Shown here: positions 1 through 35,307 of the stretch, piece by piece
How the letters are laid out: each line of letters begins with the position of its first letter
Position numbering within the stretch: position 1 is the first letter of the stretch
Notes under the pieces: generated by a model
What the model saw: the letters and a program-made list of their open reading frames with translations, nothing else
The model's database searches: none
What the model was told of the DNA's origin: nothing
Program-made: the position numbers and the translations under genes
DNA from: Merluccius polli
Lineage: Eukaryota; Chordata; Actinopteri; Gadiformes; Merlucciidae
Direction: 5' to 3'
DNA length: 64,000 bases
Assembly (NCBI GenBank): GCA_030340625.1
Contig: JAOPHQ010002281.1
Coordinates: 1 to 64,000, forward strand

Positions 1-828
1 CCCCCCCCCCCCCCCCCCCCATATATTATTGTTGTTAGAAATTCAATATGATTAACATCAGTGTTGATACAGTGATCAAATATTCACAGATTAAAACAAC
101 AACAACAACAACAACAACAACGTTTATTTTACATTCTAAGCACTCCTTTGTCACTTCAAGTGTATGAAAACCAACACATTAAAGCACCAGCACCACCATA
201 GTGGTTATGAAATGCTGCCATCCTCTCCATCGGCAGTGTTCACTGGAGAATGAACCGAACTGTGCGGAGGACACGTGACACCTCGGATCAGGGCGTGGCT
301 CAGACAGCAGGCTGGCGGCTCCGAGCGGGGCTGGCTGGTTGGTTGCCAGGCTGGTGCCCTCCAATTAAATTGGGTTTGGCAAATTGGTGCCACTGGCGCA
401 CTGGGAGCACCGTGTAAAGAGCAGGGATTACCGCTAATGGCCATGGGTGTGGTTGTGCAGATTGTGGAAGTGGTAGTACAACTAGACAGTTGCTTTGCTG
501 CTATCCCCAGCCTCCTTAACCCCCGCCTGCTGGTCCGTCTCCCTGTGTGCATCCCCCCCCACCACCACCACCACCATCACCCCCCCCCCCCCCCCCCCCA
601 GACAGAAAGCCTCCACTTATAATGGCTGACATTGTCTAACAGAACATCATGTGTTAGCTTTAGCTTTTTTTTTTTTTTTTTTTGGGACGTCGATCCATTT
701 TAAACGCCTTGATAAGTGTGACCTCTATCACAGCAGCGTGCTTACAGAAAAAGAGAGAGAGAGAAAAAAGAGGACACGACGTCACCGCTCTTGGTTGGGT
801 GTGTGTGAGGTGGGGGTGTTCCCTAGTG

Positions 829-956
<128 letters not shown>

Positions 957-1429
957 GCTAGGACAGGGCACGCCACAGTACGGTAGCTCCCTGCAGGAGG
1001 TCCACAGCTGGTGCCAATACTCGTTTCAATGTGTCACGGTGGTCGGGCCCCGCGCGGGGCCCACGTCGAACAGGGGCCTAATTATGTCAATTATGTATGT
1101 GCCAACGTGCAGCAGCAGCCCCCCCCTCTCTGTCCAGGCGCCTTTATGTTCTCACTTTTTTTTTTGGTTTCCCTTTTCACCTTCCGTCATTTCTATTTTG
1201 GGGTGTGAGTTCTTTTTCTCTTTTTTTTCCCTTTTCTCCAAAGCGTCAACTCAAGTGACTCCAAAATGACACAGGGGATAGACATCAGGCGCTGCTGCAG
1301 AGTGACAGACACCTCACAGGGAGGAGAGGGAGGATGGAGAGGGAGGGAGGAAAGGGAGGGAGGGGGCGGTGTCTCTGGCTTTCTAATCTCCATGGGCTTT
1401 TTTTTGTCTTTGTAGTTACCCCCCCCCCC

Positions 1430-1460
<31 letters not shown>

Positions 1461-3369
1461 ACACAATATTGTCAGCAACTTGTATTTTGAAAATCCACAG
1501 GAAGTTGAAACGTTCTATATCGGGAAGGCGTTATGAATAGCCTCCGCCGCGTCGCCACGGTGATGGTTGATTGGATGAACCCGTGCAGCCGCCGCGGTTA
1601 CATTAAACCAGGAAGAGGTCGTACATTGTTATGACTGTTGTTACGCGTAAAACACAGAGTATTGTTGACTTGGTGAATTTTATTCAGTAATAATATGTTA
1701 CACATTCGTTCCAAAAGAGGGCACAGAGAAGTGGACGTGTTAGTTTTGTATGGTTAATATTAATGTCTAAATAATAACACGTACAGAGCAGTTTGCAAAG
1801 TTTCATCCATTAACAATTGGAAATCTCAATCGTTTAAATTGAGTTTTAAGCTACTTGGTACGTTGCTACAACCTAAAAGTAAAATAGCCATCCACCCCTG
1901 TTGATAAGCAGTGTGGCACATCTTAGTGCATCCTAAAAAGGGTAAAAGTGTCAGCAAAGATGCTGATTAAAGATCATGTATTTGATGTGGTGTACCTGGG
2001 CCATGTTCTGCGCAGCGTCGGATGTGTATCAAGCCGTTGATACAAACAGGCCACCAGTTGGTCAGTTGGAGATAGAGGCTTCCTGACAGTTGACCTTTGC
2101 GTCGTGGCCCACCGCACCTTTGGGAAGTGAAGCGTGACCTATAGGGCCCAGTGGTTTCCGTTGCATTTCAACAGAAATAATTAATTTCATCGCAGCAGGG
2201 AACCGGGAAAAAGGAAATAAAAGCCCAACAACACCAAGATGTCTTTGTCTGGAACAAACAACATCCAGGCCGCATCATCTTACTTCATTTTATACATCCA
2301 TAACTCGATAAACATGGCATTACATCACTTGAAAGTGGTGCACTGTGTTGCTATTCAATGTGTAGATTTGTGGTTGTTATAACCTTTATCGGTATAACAC
2401 CAATACTACAATAATTGCATAACTGCAAACAATATATTGGCAAAACATCCAGTAATCCATGTCTAACACTTTCAACTTTGAAGCGTTTATTGGTTATACT
2501 GCCCAACAAAGACAATGCGTTTACCTGTTAGCCTTTGAAGTTGTGTTACGATCCCTAAAAAGCATTCCAGGGTAGCTTTACTGTCCTTATGTCAACAGTT
2601 TTTAACTAGAAGAAAGACGGACATTTTATTGGGTTGCATAAAAAGACCGAAATACAACCATCCAAAATAACAGATTTCTGCGTCTTCTTATACTGGAAAC
2701 CTGGAGCAACCTGGGGCGTATGCTGATTACGTATGCAAGACAAGAGTTTAATATTCAACAGGAGAACGATAGAGGTCGTCCATCCGCTCTGAGGAGGTTG
2801 TCGTCACGTACTTGCGGTTTTATTTTTTTACACTCGGTTGCTCAGCCTATGCGGTTTCACCCGTCAAAGGAACACGCCGCGGCACTCCGTGACCCTCAGG
2901 CTTTGCCCTTGCGGTCCAACCCGCTGTGTTCTATCTCGCTACTCAGCAATGCGCCAGCCGCCATCTCGGAGCGCAATGTGTGTCTGCGTCTCTTCTTCCC
3001 CCCCCCCTTCCAACTCTGGACAAGGTGAGCAGGAACAGCAGGAACATAGAGTGGAAGGAGGAACGCCAAAGCAATGCTAATGACTTTTTACTCTCAACTG
3101 GATTCGGAATGGGTAGGTATTTGGTCTGAGGGGGCTCCACCAATCAGAGCTCATGCAAGAAACACAATGGTGAAAAAAGAAGATAGCGTTTGACAGTAAC
3201 CAACATGCAAACTGCGAATGTGTTTCACACGACGAAGGCATGAAGGAAGGAAGAGAAAACAACTTTTTTTTTGTTCAAGGTGACCCCACCTCCAGCCAAT
3301 TACAGCAGGGCAATCTGACCACATAATGCTCATTAGTGATCTTAGAAGAGGATCAAAGGGCATCAAGAG

Positions 3370-3402
<33 letters not shown>

Positions 3403-4262
3403 AAGAGAGAGACACACATACAACCTCACACAACACACACTTCACTGGGCCTCTGTACTCCAAAGACTGAAGGGTACATTTTCTGGCCCCATTCCAAATC
3501 CCATGTTTCCATATACTCTTGCTTGACTGGGTGAAGTAGATGGGAGGGGCGGCTGGGTAAGGTGGTTCATTAGTTCTATGATGAACAGTTTAGGACAAGC
3601 ATAGACTAGAGCTTTCTGGACCCCGAGTCTGAGTGCACTGGAAATGCAGGGGGTGGTGGTGTCGTCCTTAGAGGATAGCCCCATGTGGATCAATATATCG
3701 GCATTGTGTCATGACATTGTGTAGTGCTCACATCAAGCTGCTCTCTGAGCTGCGGGAAGACTAAACAGGTCCATCTGTTTGCTGCTTAAGTTTTCTTACA
3801 TTTGTTGGAACTTTATTTTCCTCTGAAAGTGTTTGTTATAACCTGCATTTGGGCTTGTTTACTTTTTGTAGATAAAGTAAAACATACAGATTTGTAGAAA
3901 AGCAAAGTATTAGCAGTTTTCTCTCTGTTTTTTGTTTTTTGATATATTATTAGCTGATTATCTGTTAACCCAGTGTATTTTACATGTACTATCTCTCTGT
4001 CCACTTCAACTTGCTGAAAATACTTCCTGAAATCTGTTGCCTGTGTTTTCCGTGCTAAACAATCCTGGGATAACGTTGAACACATCTCAGTTGAGTGTCT
4101 TTATCTAGTAGGGCTGGCCTACGTCAAAGTGAGCTGACATGTATCCCAAGACACTTCCACCAGATCTTCTCTCTCTTTCTCTCCCTCCCTCTTTCTCCTT
4201 TTCTTTCTCTGTTCCCTCCATCTCACACACTCTCTCTCTCTCTCACTCTTTCTCACATGCTC

Positions 4263-4264
<2 letters not shown>

Positions 4265-4344
<80 letters not shown>
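4265..4344. repeat. (CT)n microsatellite
   Basis: About 40 CT units in a wider CT-rich zone from 4,165 to 4,360. A GA tract on the same strand follows at 4624-4688, so the two tracts are complementary and could pair as an inverted repeat about 280 bp apart. Confidence 0.95.
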
Positions 4345-4348
<4 letters not shown>

Positions 4349-4619
4349 TCACACCCTCTCTGTATGCCTGTGTGTGTGTTAGCAGTGGTGGTTGGGTGGG
4401 GTGGGGTGGGGGGTGCATCGGACCACACAGCTCAGCACGACCTGTCAAACACAGCTGGGACTTCTCCCTTTGCACCCCCCCTCCCTCCACCATCCTCCGT
4501 TCCCTTCCCTCCCTCCCCTATCTTCCCTGGTGTCTTGCATGCTATCATGCTATCCTTTTTCCCCTCTCTCCCCCCTCTTTACCCCCCAGAGACTGGCAAG
4601 CAAGCTTTGATAAAGGACG

Positions 4620-4623
<4 letters not shown>

Positions 4624-4688
<65 letters not shown>
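4624..4688. repeat. (GA)n microsatellite
   Basis: About 32 GA units, complementary to the CT tract at 4265-4344. Confidence 0.95.
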
Positions 4689-4694
<6 letters not shown>

Positions 4695-6851
4695 CAGGGT
4701 GGTGGAGGGGGGGTGCATTTACATTTTTATCTACTTGAAGATTTGAAGACCCCCCCCCCCCCCCCCCCCCTCTACATCCATCCACCCCCACCCCAAAAAA
4801 AACTGCCTCTCATCAGCATAAAAACAGTCTGCCATGTCCCTTCTGTGTGGTAGATACTCTTCCAACCTCTACCAATACATACAGAGAGAGAGAGAGAGAG
4901 AGAGGGAGTCTTTTGTTTGTGCTTCTGCCCATTTTTCTCCTTTTCCTTTTGCTTTTTAAAAGGTGCAAGTTCAGCGTAACTGCCTCGCCCCTTGTTTTCT
5001 GCACACGCCATCATCGAGCCCACAGGTTTCTGACCACCATGATAAATGTCAAGAAACCTTGTAGTCTGCTGTCCAGCAGCATCAAGAGGCAGGCGCTCAA
5101 CTAAAAATACATGTATGATAAATGTTTCGAAAATGGCGACGTGTCAAACACCACATTTGTCAGCCTTTGCAGCTTTTAAAAAAACATTTTTTTTGTTTTG
5201 ATTTTGAGGGCCATCTTGCACCTTTGGTTGATGTCTGAGAAGAGGTGTGTGTCTGTACACTGTTCAGTCTCCAACTCTCTAAACAGACTCAGACAGCACA
5301 GCATTGCTGTGAGATGAGCCATTGCAATGTGTGCATAGCCGGGGAGGAGGCAGGGTTGGTGGTGGAGGAGCTGGTGGTGGTGCTGGTGTGTCAGAGAGTT
5401 TCTGTTCTCCACTTACTGGGCCTAACATCAGTCTTGAGGTTTGACTCACAATAGATATTGTGTGTCTTGTAATCCGATACGGATGTAATGTCCAATTGCC
5501 ATTCCACTGGCAATCTGTTATGGCCACTATCTGTCTGGACACAAACATTAATCAACCCAGACATAATATTCAGATATATGTCTATATATAGGGCCTATAG
5601 TCTCTGGATTGCTTATGTATAGACATTTAAGAAATAGTAAAAAAGAAAGACGAGGACAGCCCTCCAATTTGACTTTTTAATATTTCCACACGGACCTTTC
5701 GGACAAAACCCCCGAAAGGTCTTGATCGTGAGTTGAGTGCGTTGTGTCTTATCATTTAAGAAATAGGCCTAAGCAATACATCTGGGTGGTTTGTATATTA
5801 ATTGCTTATACATACATACATACATACATACATACATCATGTGGTATTTATATAGGAATACATCTATATGGTTTACCCTTACCATGGTTTAACACTGGTG
5901 CTTTAAATGAAACACTTATGTGTTATCATTATATTATTATTATTACCGCTCTCCTCTGCTAAGGTGTTTATGCTGAGCGGGGGGGTTATTATAGGTCACG
6001 AGAGAGTGGAGGGGAATAAAAAGGGGAGAAACCCATGAGTGTGCATGTCGTGCTAGTTAAAATGTTATAGGCAATTTTACTTTGTAAATGGTTAACGACA
6101 TAACATACGCCATAGGCCTAAACATTCCCTGTTGACTGTTTACACGGAGGACTATTTCTAACTCTCTGACGATTGATGCTCTATGTCTATCATATAGCCT
6201 GAGCATCCAAAAATAGGTGACATTTCACATCTTCATATATATATATATATATATTTTTTTTTTAATTTATTTTTTTATTTTTTATTTTTTATTTTTTTAC
6301 AAAAACCTTCAGTGAAAACATTTTTTTTTAAATGACGTTTGCCATCATTTCCAATTAACATAGACTTTTTGTTTTGTTTTTTTAAGACAAACGTGTTATC
6401 CAAGGCGGGAGGCTGTGGGCGCATCTCCTTCTTATCCCACGCCCCGTCCCCCCTCCCCCCTCCCCCCTCCCTCACAAGGACATGGGAGAGAACTTTCTGT
6501 GTCTGCCGTGCCGTAGCGCAGTGCAGTCAAATGACAATTAACTCGTCTTTCATTTGTATCCTCCGGTCACGAATGGCTTACGAGACATTTGCTTTTTTCC
6601 AGGAAATACTGAATTCCAATGAGGAATAAACTGACCGCTTTAAGGCTTACCTGCAACTAGTTTTTTTTTGTTTTGTTTTTTGTACAAGTACTACTATATC
6701 CTTGCGTTGCGTTTTTCGCAGCCCATATACCTCTACGTGTCACATTGATGTGGGCAAACTAGCGGAAAGCTTTAAGTGAAAGGACCGGTTTTGCAGAGGG
6801 ATAAGAAGAGAAGCAGCAGCCGCTCAGAGATAAAGTGAACACAGCCTCACC

Positions 6852-27542
<20,691 letters not shown>

Positions 27543-27560
27543 AGTATGTGTGAGTAACAT

Positions 27561-27572
27561 CACACACACACG

Positions 27573-27612
<40 letters not shown>

Positions 27613-27676
27613 CCCACACACCCACACACACACACGCACACACCCACACACACACATGCACGCACGCACATCACAC
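27561..27676 (+). repeat. (CA)n-rich tract downstream of exon 7
   Basis: About 115 nt of CACACA with occasional CGCACA and CCCACA units, beginning 17 nt after the exon 7 donor. It is complementary to the TG tract before the exon and dense in CAC. Confidence 0.93.
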
Positions 27677-28480
27677 TATTACACACTACTTATACAGCAA
27701 ACAATAAGTAAGGGATAATCTCTGACAAGGTGTGCGAAAACTAATGCATGACACGGGGCTAAGAACCTCTGCGTTTACCTCCGCGATTAATCAATGTTAC
27801 ATTGTGCCTCCGCAAACTATCTAAATATTACCAATTTCCCTATTAAGTCACGTACATTCTTTGTTTCGTAGAAGATGCTCGGTAAAATGCTGCTGGTGTG
27901 CCTTCCCATGATCAGGCTCCTTTAAACCAAACACTTTCCCGCCAAGAAGTGTCAAGTTTAAAAAAGTAACCTTTCATCAGGCAGGGAGCGAGGAAAGGAA
28001 AGGAGCAAGGAAAGGAAGGGAGCAAGCGGAGGTAGGGAGCAAGGAGACGACGTGGACACTCCTGCAAATCTGAGCACACCTCCAAGGCTACTCTTGAGAG
28101 ATCTAAATCAAGGTGTGTGTGGGGGAGCTGGGCTTTCTCCTCTGGCCCCTTCAGTTCACTGCAGAGTACGCCACTGCTGCACTTTGCCTCTTCTCTATTG
28201 ATGTCATGGCTTCCCTCAGATCCGGCGAGATCAAAGCCAGCGACCCAAACAGAATACACAACACGACCTGGGGGTGCGTGGTGCCTCGCTGCGTCCCAAG
28301 CTGATTGGCGCCAAATGGTGCACTGGTTGGAATGATGAGGCTGATTTGTTTTGCATGCGAGTGATGGTTGATTGTCGTAATCAATCACCAATTGTCCTTT
28401 TTGGGGATTAATATGTTAACCATCTGATCCGTCTGCATATATGAAATGTTATAATGTTGTTGTCAGCAAGAAGACCCCAG

Positions 28481-28550
28481 CAAAATGTGACTGAGCAGTA
28501 TGCCGCATACAAACTAGAAATATATATGCTGTAGAAATGTGACTGAGCAG

Positions 28551-28608
<58 letters not shown>

Positions 28609-28725
28609 TTTAGAAATGTGATTGAGCAGTATACCGTATACAAACTAGAAATATATATATATACACTGTAGAAATGTGACTGAGCAGTATGCCGCAAACA
28701 AACTACAAATATATATACTGTAGAA
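28481..28725. repeat. Tandem array of about 55-65-bp units with AT-rich spacer
   Basis: Units carry the shared string GAAATGTGACTGAGCAGTAT followed by an AAACTA(G/C)AAATATAT spacer ending CTGTAG. Units are visible at about 28481, 28534, 28613 and 28669. One more lies just beyond the fold-back element at 31746-31797, showing the element split the array. One spacer expanded into (AT)n at 28552-28604. Confidence 0.85.
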
Positions 28726-31700
28726 CAACCCAGTCGCCAAAAGCATACGTTGACAGTGAACGTTTTCGTGAACACTGGATTACGTCGCATTTCAACGTAC
28801 AATAGCGTGTTGTACCTACAGTATCCGCGCGTGGCACTGTGGAGGCGCCTGAAGAAAGCACAACCAACAAGGACATTTCATGGTTATAAAATACATAAAT
28901 TGCTGGTTATAAAGTACATAAATTAGAATTAAGGTGACGGTGATGCAGGGTTGCCAGCTTCACGGTTTTCTCGCCAAATTGGGCCGTTTTGAAAACGGAG
29001 TCGCGGGTGTAAACCTCAAAGACGCGGGTCACGGTTTTCTTTTGTGCTTTCAAAACCCACCACAGAAACAGTTGGGGTGTAATATGTATTGCATAATCTT
29101 TATGAAAACTCAGTCAGAACAACACAGTTTCACTCCCAGAACGTCAAATAGCGAGTGTCGGTAAGGGCACTTTAGCGTCAGTCACTGACGGAGATCGTCT
29201 CCGGCGATATTTGACGTTCAGTGGTGTGTGGGCATCCGTCCTATTGGATAGTTATTACTCCTGTATCAGAGCTATAGAGTAAACAACTCTATAAACAACT
29301 CTATGTTTACTCTATAGCTCTGATTCCTGCACCATGTTTCAATGACGTCAGGTTGCTAGGGGCTACAGCTGAAAGACGCCGTGACCACCTGTCCCATTGG
29401 GAGGACCTATCAGCCGGAAGTACTGTCCTTACTGTACTATTGTTTATGTTGTAATGTCATAATATTGTTGACAATAAAGTTTGTTAAAAAAAACAACAAC
29501 AACAACTATTATTGTCCCACACCACAATGTATGTCCCACAATGTGAACTCCAAACAATTCATGTTTATCCAATTCATGGACAAACAAAGCAGCTGGAAAC
29601 ACGTCTAAAAACACATGAAATAAAATGTAAAAAATATGATCAGGTTATACTTTCTCTCTTGAAAACGGGCAAAACGCTAACCCTAACCCTAACCCGGAAA
29701 ATGAATTTAAAAAACTACAAACGTTCGGAAAATGCAATACACTGAAGTGTGCGGCGCCATGTTTTTTCGCCATGATTTTTGTAGTTCTAAAACCCTTTGC
29801 ATACGGCACAGGCCTACTTTCTTTCAAAAGCTCATATCTTGGTCAATTAAAAACAACTGTGTGTAAAAATGTAACTGCACACAGACATACATTTGCATTA
29901 TCCATATTATGTACTATTGGTTCATCCAGGGCAATCCTGTCAGCCATGGGGAAGGGAACACAATGGCTATAAATGGTCATATTAAGTAATATGGAAATAT
30001 TTATATGAAACATTAAGTAGTTTAAGGGGTAAATGGGGTCTAAACTGCTCCAAATTGAAAAGCATGACTAAGGATAAGGTCACCATCAATATGTTGAACA
30101 CATTTTGCCACTAAATATCCCTTAAAATATGTTTTAGTGATTTTATCCATCTTGGCTCTATATAGGCTGTGAGAAAGTACACATCAGTAAGTGCCTTGGC
30201 AGTGAGCAAGATAAAAATGAAACTTTGTCGTAGGATGACATTGAAGACATCGTTGGAAAGGTCTTGATCTGGAGAATACAGATATGCCACTGTGACCATT
30301 CTGGGGGGTTCCTGCTCCTCAGGAATGCCCTTTGAACCTTGAACCTAAGGCTCTTTTAAAGGCTTACAGAAAAGCAACACAATGTGATACAAACATGGGG
30401 AAAACATTTTTGGAAAGCCCTTTACTTCTTCTATCATGGCCTTTGTGGCCTTTGCCAAACCATCAGGGGGCGCTACTGGGTAGGCTCAAAACCAGATTTC
30501 ACCCAATTAACAATAGTAAAAATGAAATCTGATCAAATAAATGTGCTCCCCAGTCCCTAAAACATACAGTATAATACACTTGCGAAGTTCCTTGACACAT
30601 TTTCACATAATAGGGAAAACGTTAACTAAACATTTTAGAACTACAAAAAACATGGCGGAAAAAACATGCACACTTAAGTGTATTGCATTTTCCGAACGTT
30701 TGTAGTTTTTTAAATTCATTTTCCGGGTTAGGGTTAGCGTTTGCCCGTTTTTCAAGAGAGAAAGTATAACCTGATCATATTTTGTTTATATTATAGGGAG
30801 ATTGATGTTGTAAAAATATAAATATAGGCTACATTCTATTTCAAGTGTTTTTAGACGTGTTTCCAGCTGCTTTGTTTGTCCATGAATTGGATGAACATGA
30901 ATTGTTTGGAGTTCACATTGTGGGACATACATTGTGGTGTGGGACAATAATAGTTGTTGTTGGTTTTTTTTAACAAACTTTATTGTCAACAATATTATGA
31001 CATTAAAACATAAACAATAGTACAGTCAGAACCCGTCTCCTTATTAGACATTCTCTGGTACAGTAAGGACAGTACTTCCGGCTGATAGGTCCTCCCAATG
31101 GGACAGGTGGTCACGGCGTCTTTCAGCCGTAGCCCCTAGCAACCTGACGTCATTGAAACATGGTGCAGGAATCAGAGCTATAGAGTAAACATAGAGTTGT
31201 TTATAGAGTTGTTTACTCTATAGCTCTGATACAGGAGTAATAACTAACCAATAGGACGGATGCCCACACACCACTGAACGTCAAATATCGCCGGAGACGA
31301 TCTCCGTCAGTGACTGACGCTAAAGTGCCCTTACCGACACTCGCTATTTGACGTTCTGGGAGTGAAACTGTGTTGTTCTGACTGAGTTTTCATAAAGATT
31401 ATGCAATACATATTACACCCCAACTGTTTCTGTGGTGGGTTTTGAAAGCACAAAAGAAAACCGTGACCCGCGTCTTTGAGGTTTACACCCGCGACTCCGT
31501 TTTCAAAACGGCCCAATTTGGCGAGAAAACCGTGAAGCTGGCAACCCTGCATCACCGTCACCTTAATTCTAATTTATGTATTTTATAACCAGCAATTTAT
31601 GTATTTTATAACCATGAAATGTCCTTGTTGGTTGTGCTTTCTTCAGGCGCCTCCACAGTGCCACGCACGGATACTGTAGGTACAACACGCTATTGTACTA

Positions 31701-31744
31701 TTGCTATCATTCAATGTCAACGAATGCTTTTGGCGACTGGGTTG
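28726..31744. mobile_element. Fold-back DNA element 1 (long terminal inverted repeats, non-autonomous)
   Basis: Left arm 28726-29792 (about 1.07 kb) is the near-exact reverse complement of 30633-31744 (about 1.11 kb); the loop is 29793-30632. The ends read CAACCCAGTC and GACTGGGTTG. Flanks TGTAGAA (28719-28725 and 31745-31751) look like a 7-bp target-site duplication, though the target is itself a tandem repeat containing that string. No transposase frame is present, so mobility would need a protein supplied elsewhere. The outer about 500 bp of each arm is specific to this copy; the rest is shared with element 2. Superfamily is unassigned: 7-bp duplications fit few families, and hAT normally gives 8. 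Confidence 0.85.
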
Positions 31745-32926
31745 TGTAGAAATGTGATTGAGCAGTATGCCGCATACAAACTACAAATATATTTACTGTG
31801 GATTCATTTGAGCAGTTATGATTAAAACAGTATCTCATATTTCTCACATGAATGAAAAGCTTATTGTCAGGTCTTATAACGTTCATGCAGTCCGTTTGTT
31901 TGTGTGCAGGCTGCATCAGTGTGCCAGTGTATTGTATTTATGGTCCAATAATATAGTATCAAATAACGTGTCGTAACTTAGCGAGCCTTGCACTAACATT
32001 TTACACTACACATGCTGTCCTCCTTATTACATTGTGGTTGCCAGGGAATCACACTGCCTAATTTGAAGGTGTAAAATGGCTGACTGTTACGGAGGATGTT
32101 ATGGCCATCTAGGCTGGCTGCTTTATGTGTTTCCTTCTGTACGTCCAGAGGGTACCACTCTATTAGACTGTAATGGAGGAAGGGGTTGTAAAAGGAACCA
32201 GCAGCCCAGCTAGCCAAAATATGTGCGATGACGTTGTAATGTCACATTTCCCCTCTTGAAACAATTATCAGCAATTTATAATGTTCCTGGTGACTGTTTT
32301 TAAATTGAGCACAAAAAATGATTTGTATTCTTAGTATAGTTCAAACTTAATGTTGTTAAGTGTATGATTACAGCAACATGTCTGTTTGATTTGAATGCTT
32401 AGGGCAGTAATGTTTGGCAGAACTACAGAAAAAAAAAAATTAAGAACAAAATTATCATATCTTTTTTTCCAAGCTAAGAACAATATTATTGTATCTTTAT
32501 TTGATAGCAAAGAACAAATATTACTCTGATATTTGATATCTCTCAGTTAAGATGCATACCGCTGTTTAACATAATACAATATAAATTCAGTTAAGAAAAC
32601 TGAAGAAACTTTGTTGATTTGCACTATTAACCAGTACGATTTTGGCAATTGTTAAAATGGACATTTTGATCATCAGCATTGCTCTAAAGCAGGGCCTTTG
32701 ATAAGGGCACGAGGAGACAAGCATAACATCATAGATTTGCTCTTTGCCCCGGCTCCAGTCAAACACAACAGTGGTGTGCTAGCAGGAAGAAAAAAAACTC
32801 AACCACAGAGCAAGGCAAATCTCCTTCCAGTCTTTGTGTATGCCTCTTCTTAGCTTACCCTCTGTGTGTGCATGTGTGCGTATCTGTGAGTATCTCTGTA
32901 TGTGTGTGTGTGTGTGTGTGTGTGTG

Positions 32927-32961
<35 letters not shown>

Positions 32962-34971
32962 CTGTGTGTGTGTAGGCGCACTCGGCGCCAGTCACAAAAT
33001 ATCCCCCCCCCCCTCCCTCCTTTCTGAAGAGCCCTGGACAGGAAAAAACATGTTCCCTTCAGCCCTGAGGGAGGCAACGGGGGGGGGGGGGGGGATTGTC
33101 AATTGGTGCAAGCCTGGTAGTGCCATCTCCTTAACCCTGCGACATTGGCTGGTCTATTTAGAGAAGATGATGAACATGAGGGGTGGGCGGGAGCACTGTG
33201 GGTTGCTAGCTAGGTAAGATAAGATGACAATGAGCACAGACACAAAAGAGATGATGAAAGAGCAGAGATTACGCGCTACGGCTACAACAATGACTTGAAC
33301 ATACAAATAAAAACTGCTCGTGTGACTCGTGGTAGTTGGTGCAAATATTGCGACGGGAAAGGAAAAGCGAATGCAGGCTTTTCACCATAGATAAATGTTG
33401 AGACTTATTACATGGGTATTGGATGCAAACCAAACTATAAACTATAAATCCCTGTCTTAGCAGGATTCATGTTTGTCTGACCTGGCCTTGTCCATTGACG
33501 CATTCAGCAATACTGTGGGTAACACATGACAAATAACAAATAATATATATTGTTTAATCCATCTATATTTTTTTTGCTTTTGCGGGGGATTTCTCTCCCT
33601 CTGGGCTGCTTCAGACAGGAAGGGAGTAAAGGGGGGGGGGGGCGGGGTTTACAGGAAACTGTTATTACTCTCGTCCTATCACACTAAGAGGAAGTAGTTT
33701 GTCCGGTCAGGCTGCCCTGGTGGAGACGCCCCACCCCCCAGTCATAAACAACAACATCCCCTACATCCGCTGTTTCATGGTGATGGGATGGGAGGGGTGG
33801 AGGGGTTAAGATTGAGTACTGTCCACGTTGAGACTCGGACGTCTATCTTAAATATAAGTATTTAACAGCAAACTGCCACCGGCGGAGGTATCACATGTGG
33901 AGTTCAACATGTACACACACCTGTGAGACCCACCCCTTGCCCGTCATCCGTTACCCACCTGCAAGGAGGCAGACGTGTACTACACACACACACGCACACG
34001 CACGCGCAACAACCACAAGCAGCCCTTTCACATGCTTGTTTGTGATTGAAATACTTTTAGAGTAAGTGTGCATTAATACAAGGTAAACGTAAATTCAATG
34101 TGGTGTATTTGTTTAACAGATGAATCAAAACGAAAGTCAATAGCAACAGCCACCCCCCCCCCCCCCCCCCCCCACCCGCCTTTCCTCCCTCTGCGTTATC
34201 ATTAATTTTACAGACAGCTCTCAGCTTGTTTGCTAACTGTTCAAATAGGGTTTGTTTAGCATGTTCTCACAGCAGCTCATTGTACAACCATGAGTCGTGT
34301 CCAAGACTCATGTCCAAGACCTCCAGACACGCTTAAAGAGTTGCTTCATCATAATGGGAAACTCCAGGCTAACTCACAAAGTCAGCGCTCAGGAAATGCT
34401 TTTGGTCTATTAGTGGTTCTCAAGGCGCTTTCAACACACTCCAGGTTAGTAAAGTCTGACATGAAAATCTAACATTGTGGGGAAAAAAACGTGTTTTAAT
34501 GTGTGTACAAGTCAGCGGGAATGTGAAGTTGTTTGTGGCGTCTCGGCTCAGTGCGCTAGAAGTCTTGAGTCAGGGTATATAATGAGCTTTATTAAGACGC
34601 TAGCGTCCCGCGTGTTCACAGGACGGCCACCGCACCGCCACACATGCAAGTTTGAACTGTTTGAACTGCTGCCGGTTACGCCGACTTCTTTGTTTTCTTC
34701 CCTTTTTTGGTTGTTGAACTGCATTTATTCTTTCTTTTGCATTTCCCGGAGAAAGTGTGGAGATTCTGCTGATGTATGCTAACATCCAAACAAACAAATC
34801 AGCGTAAAAGTGGACATTGATGCCCAGTGAAGTAGAGTAAAAGTCAATCTGGATTTTCCACCTGAAAACACATGGCGCAAGTGCAGAATGTGTGTGTGTG
34901 TGTTTGTGTGTGTGTGCGTGTGTAACGACATTATGCACCTGGGTGAGTTGAGCGCAAGAGTACTGTGCATG

Positions 34972-35286
<315 letters not shown>

Positions 35287-35307
35287 AACACACATTCATT
35301 CCAAAAC

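Noticed and set aside
4095..4791. Long Ser-Leu or Arg-Glu repeat frames
   Set aside because: CT/GA microsatellite translation. The same reason rejects similar frames at 13.4-14.5, 24.1, 32.8 and 34.8-35.4 kb.
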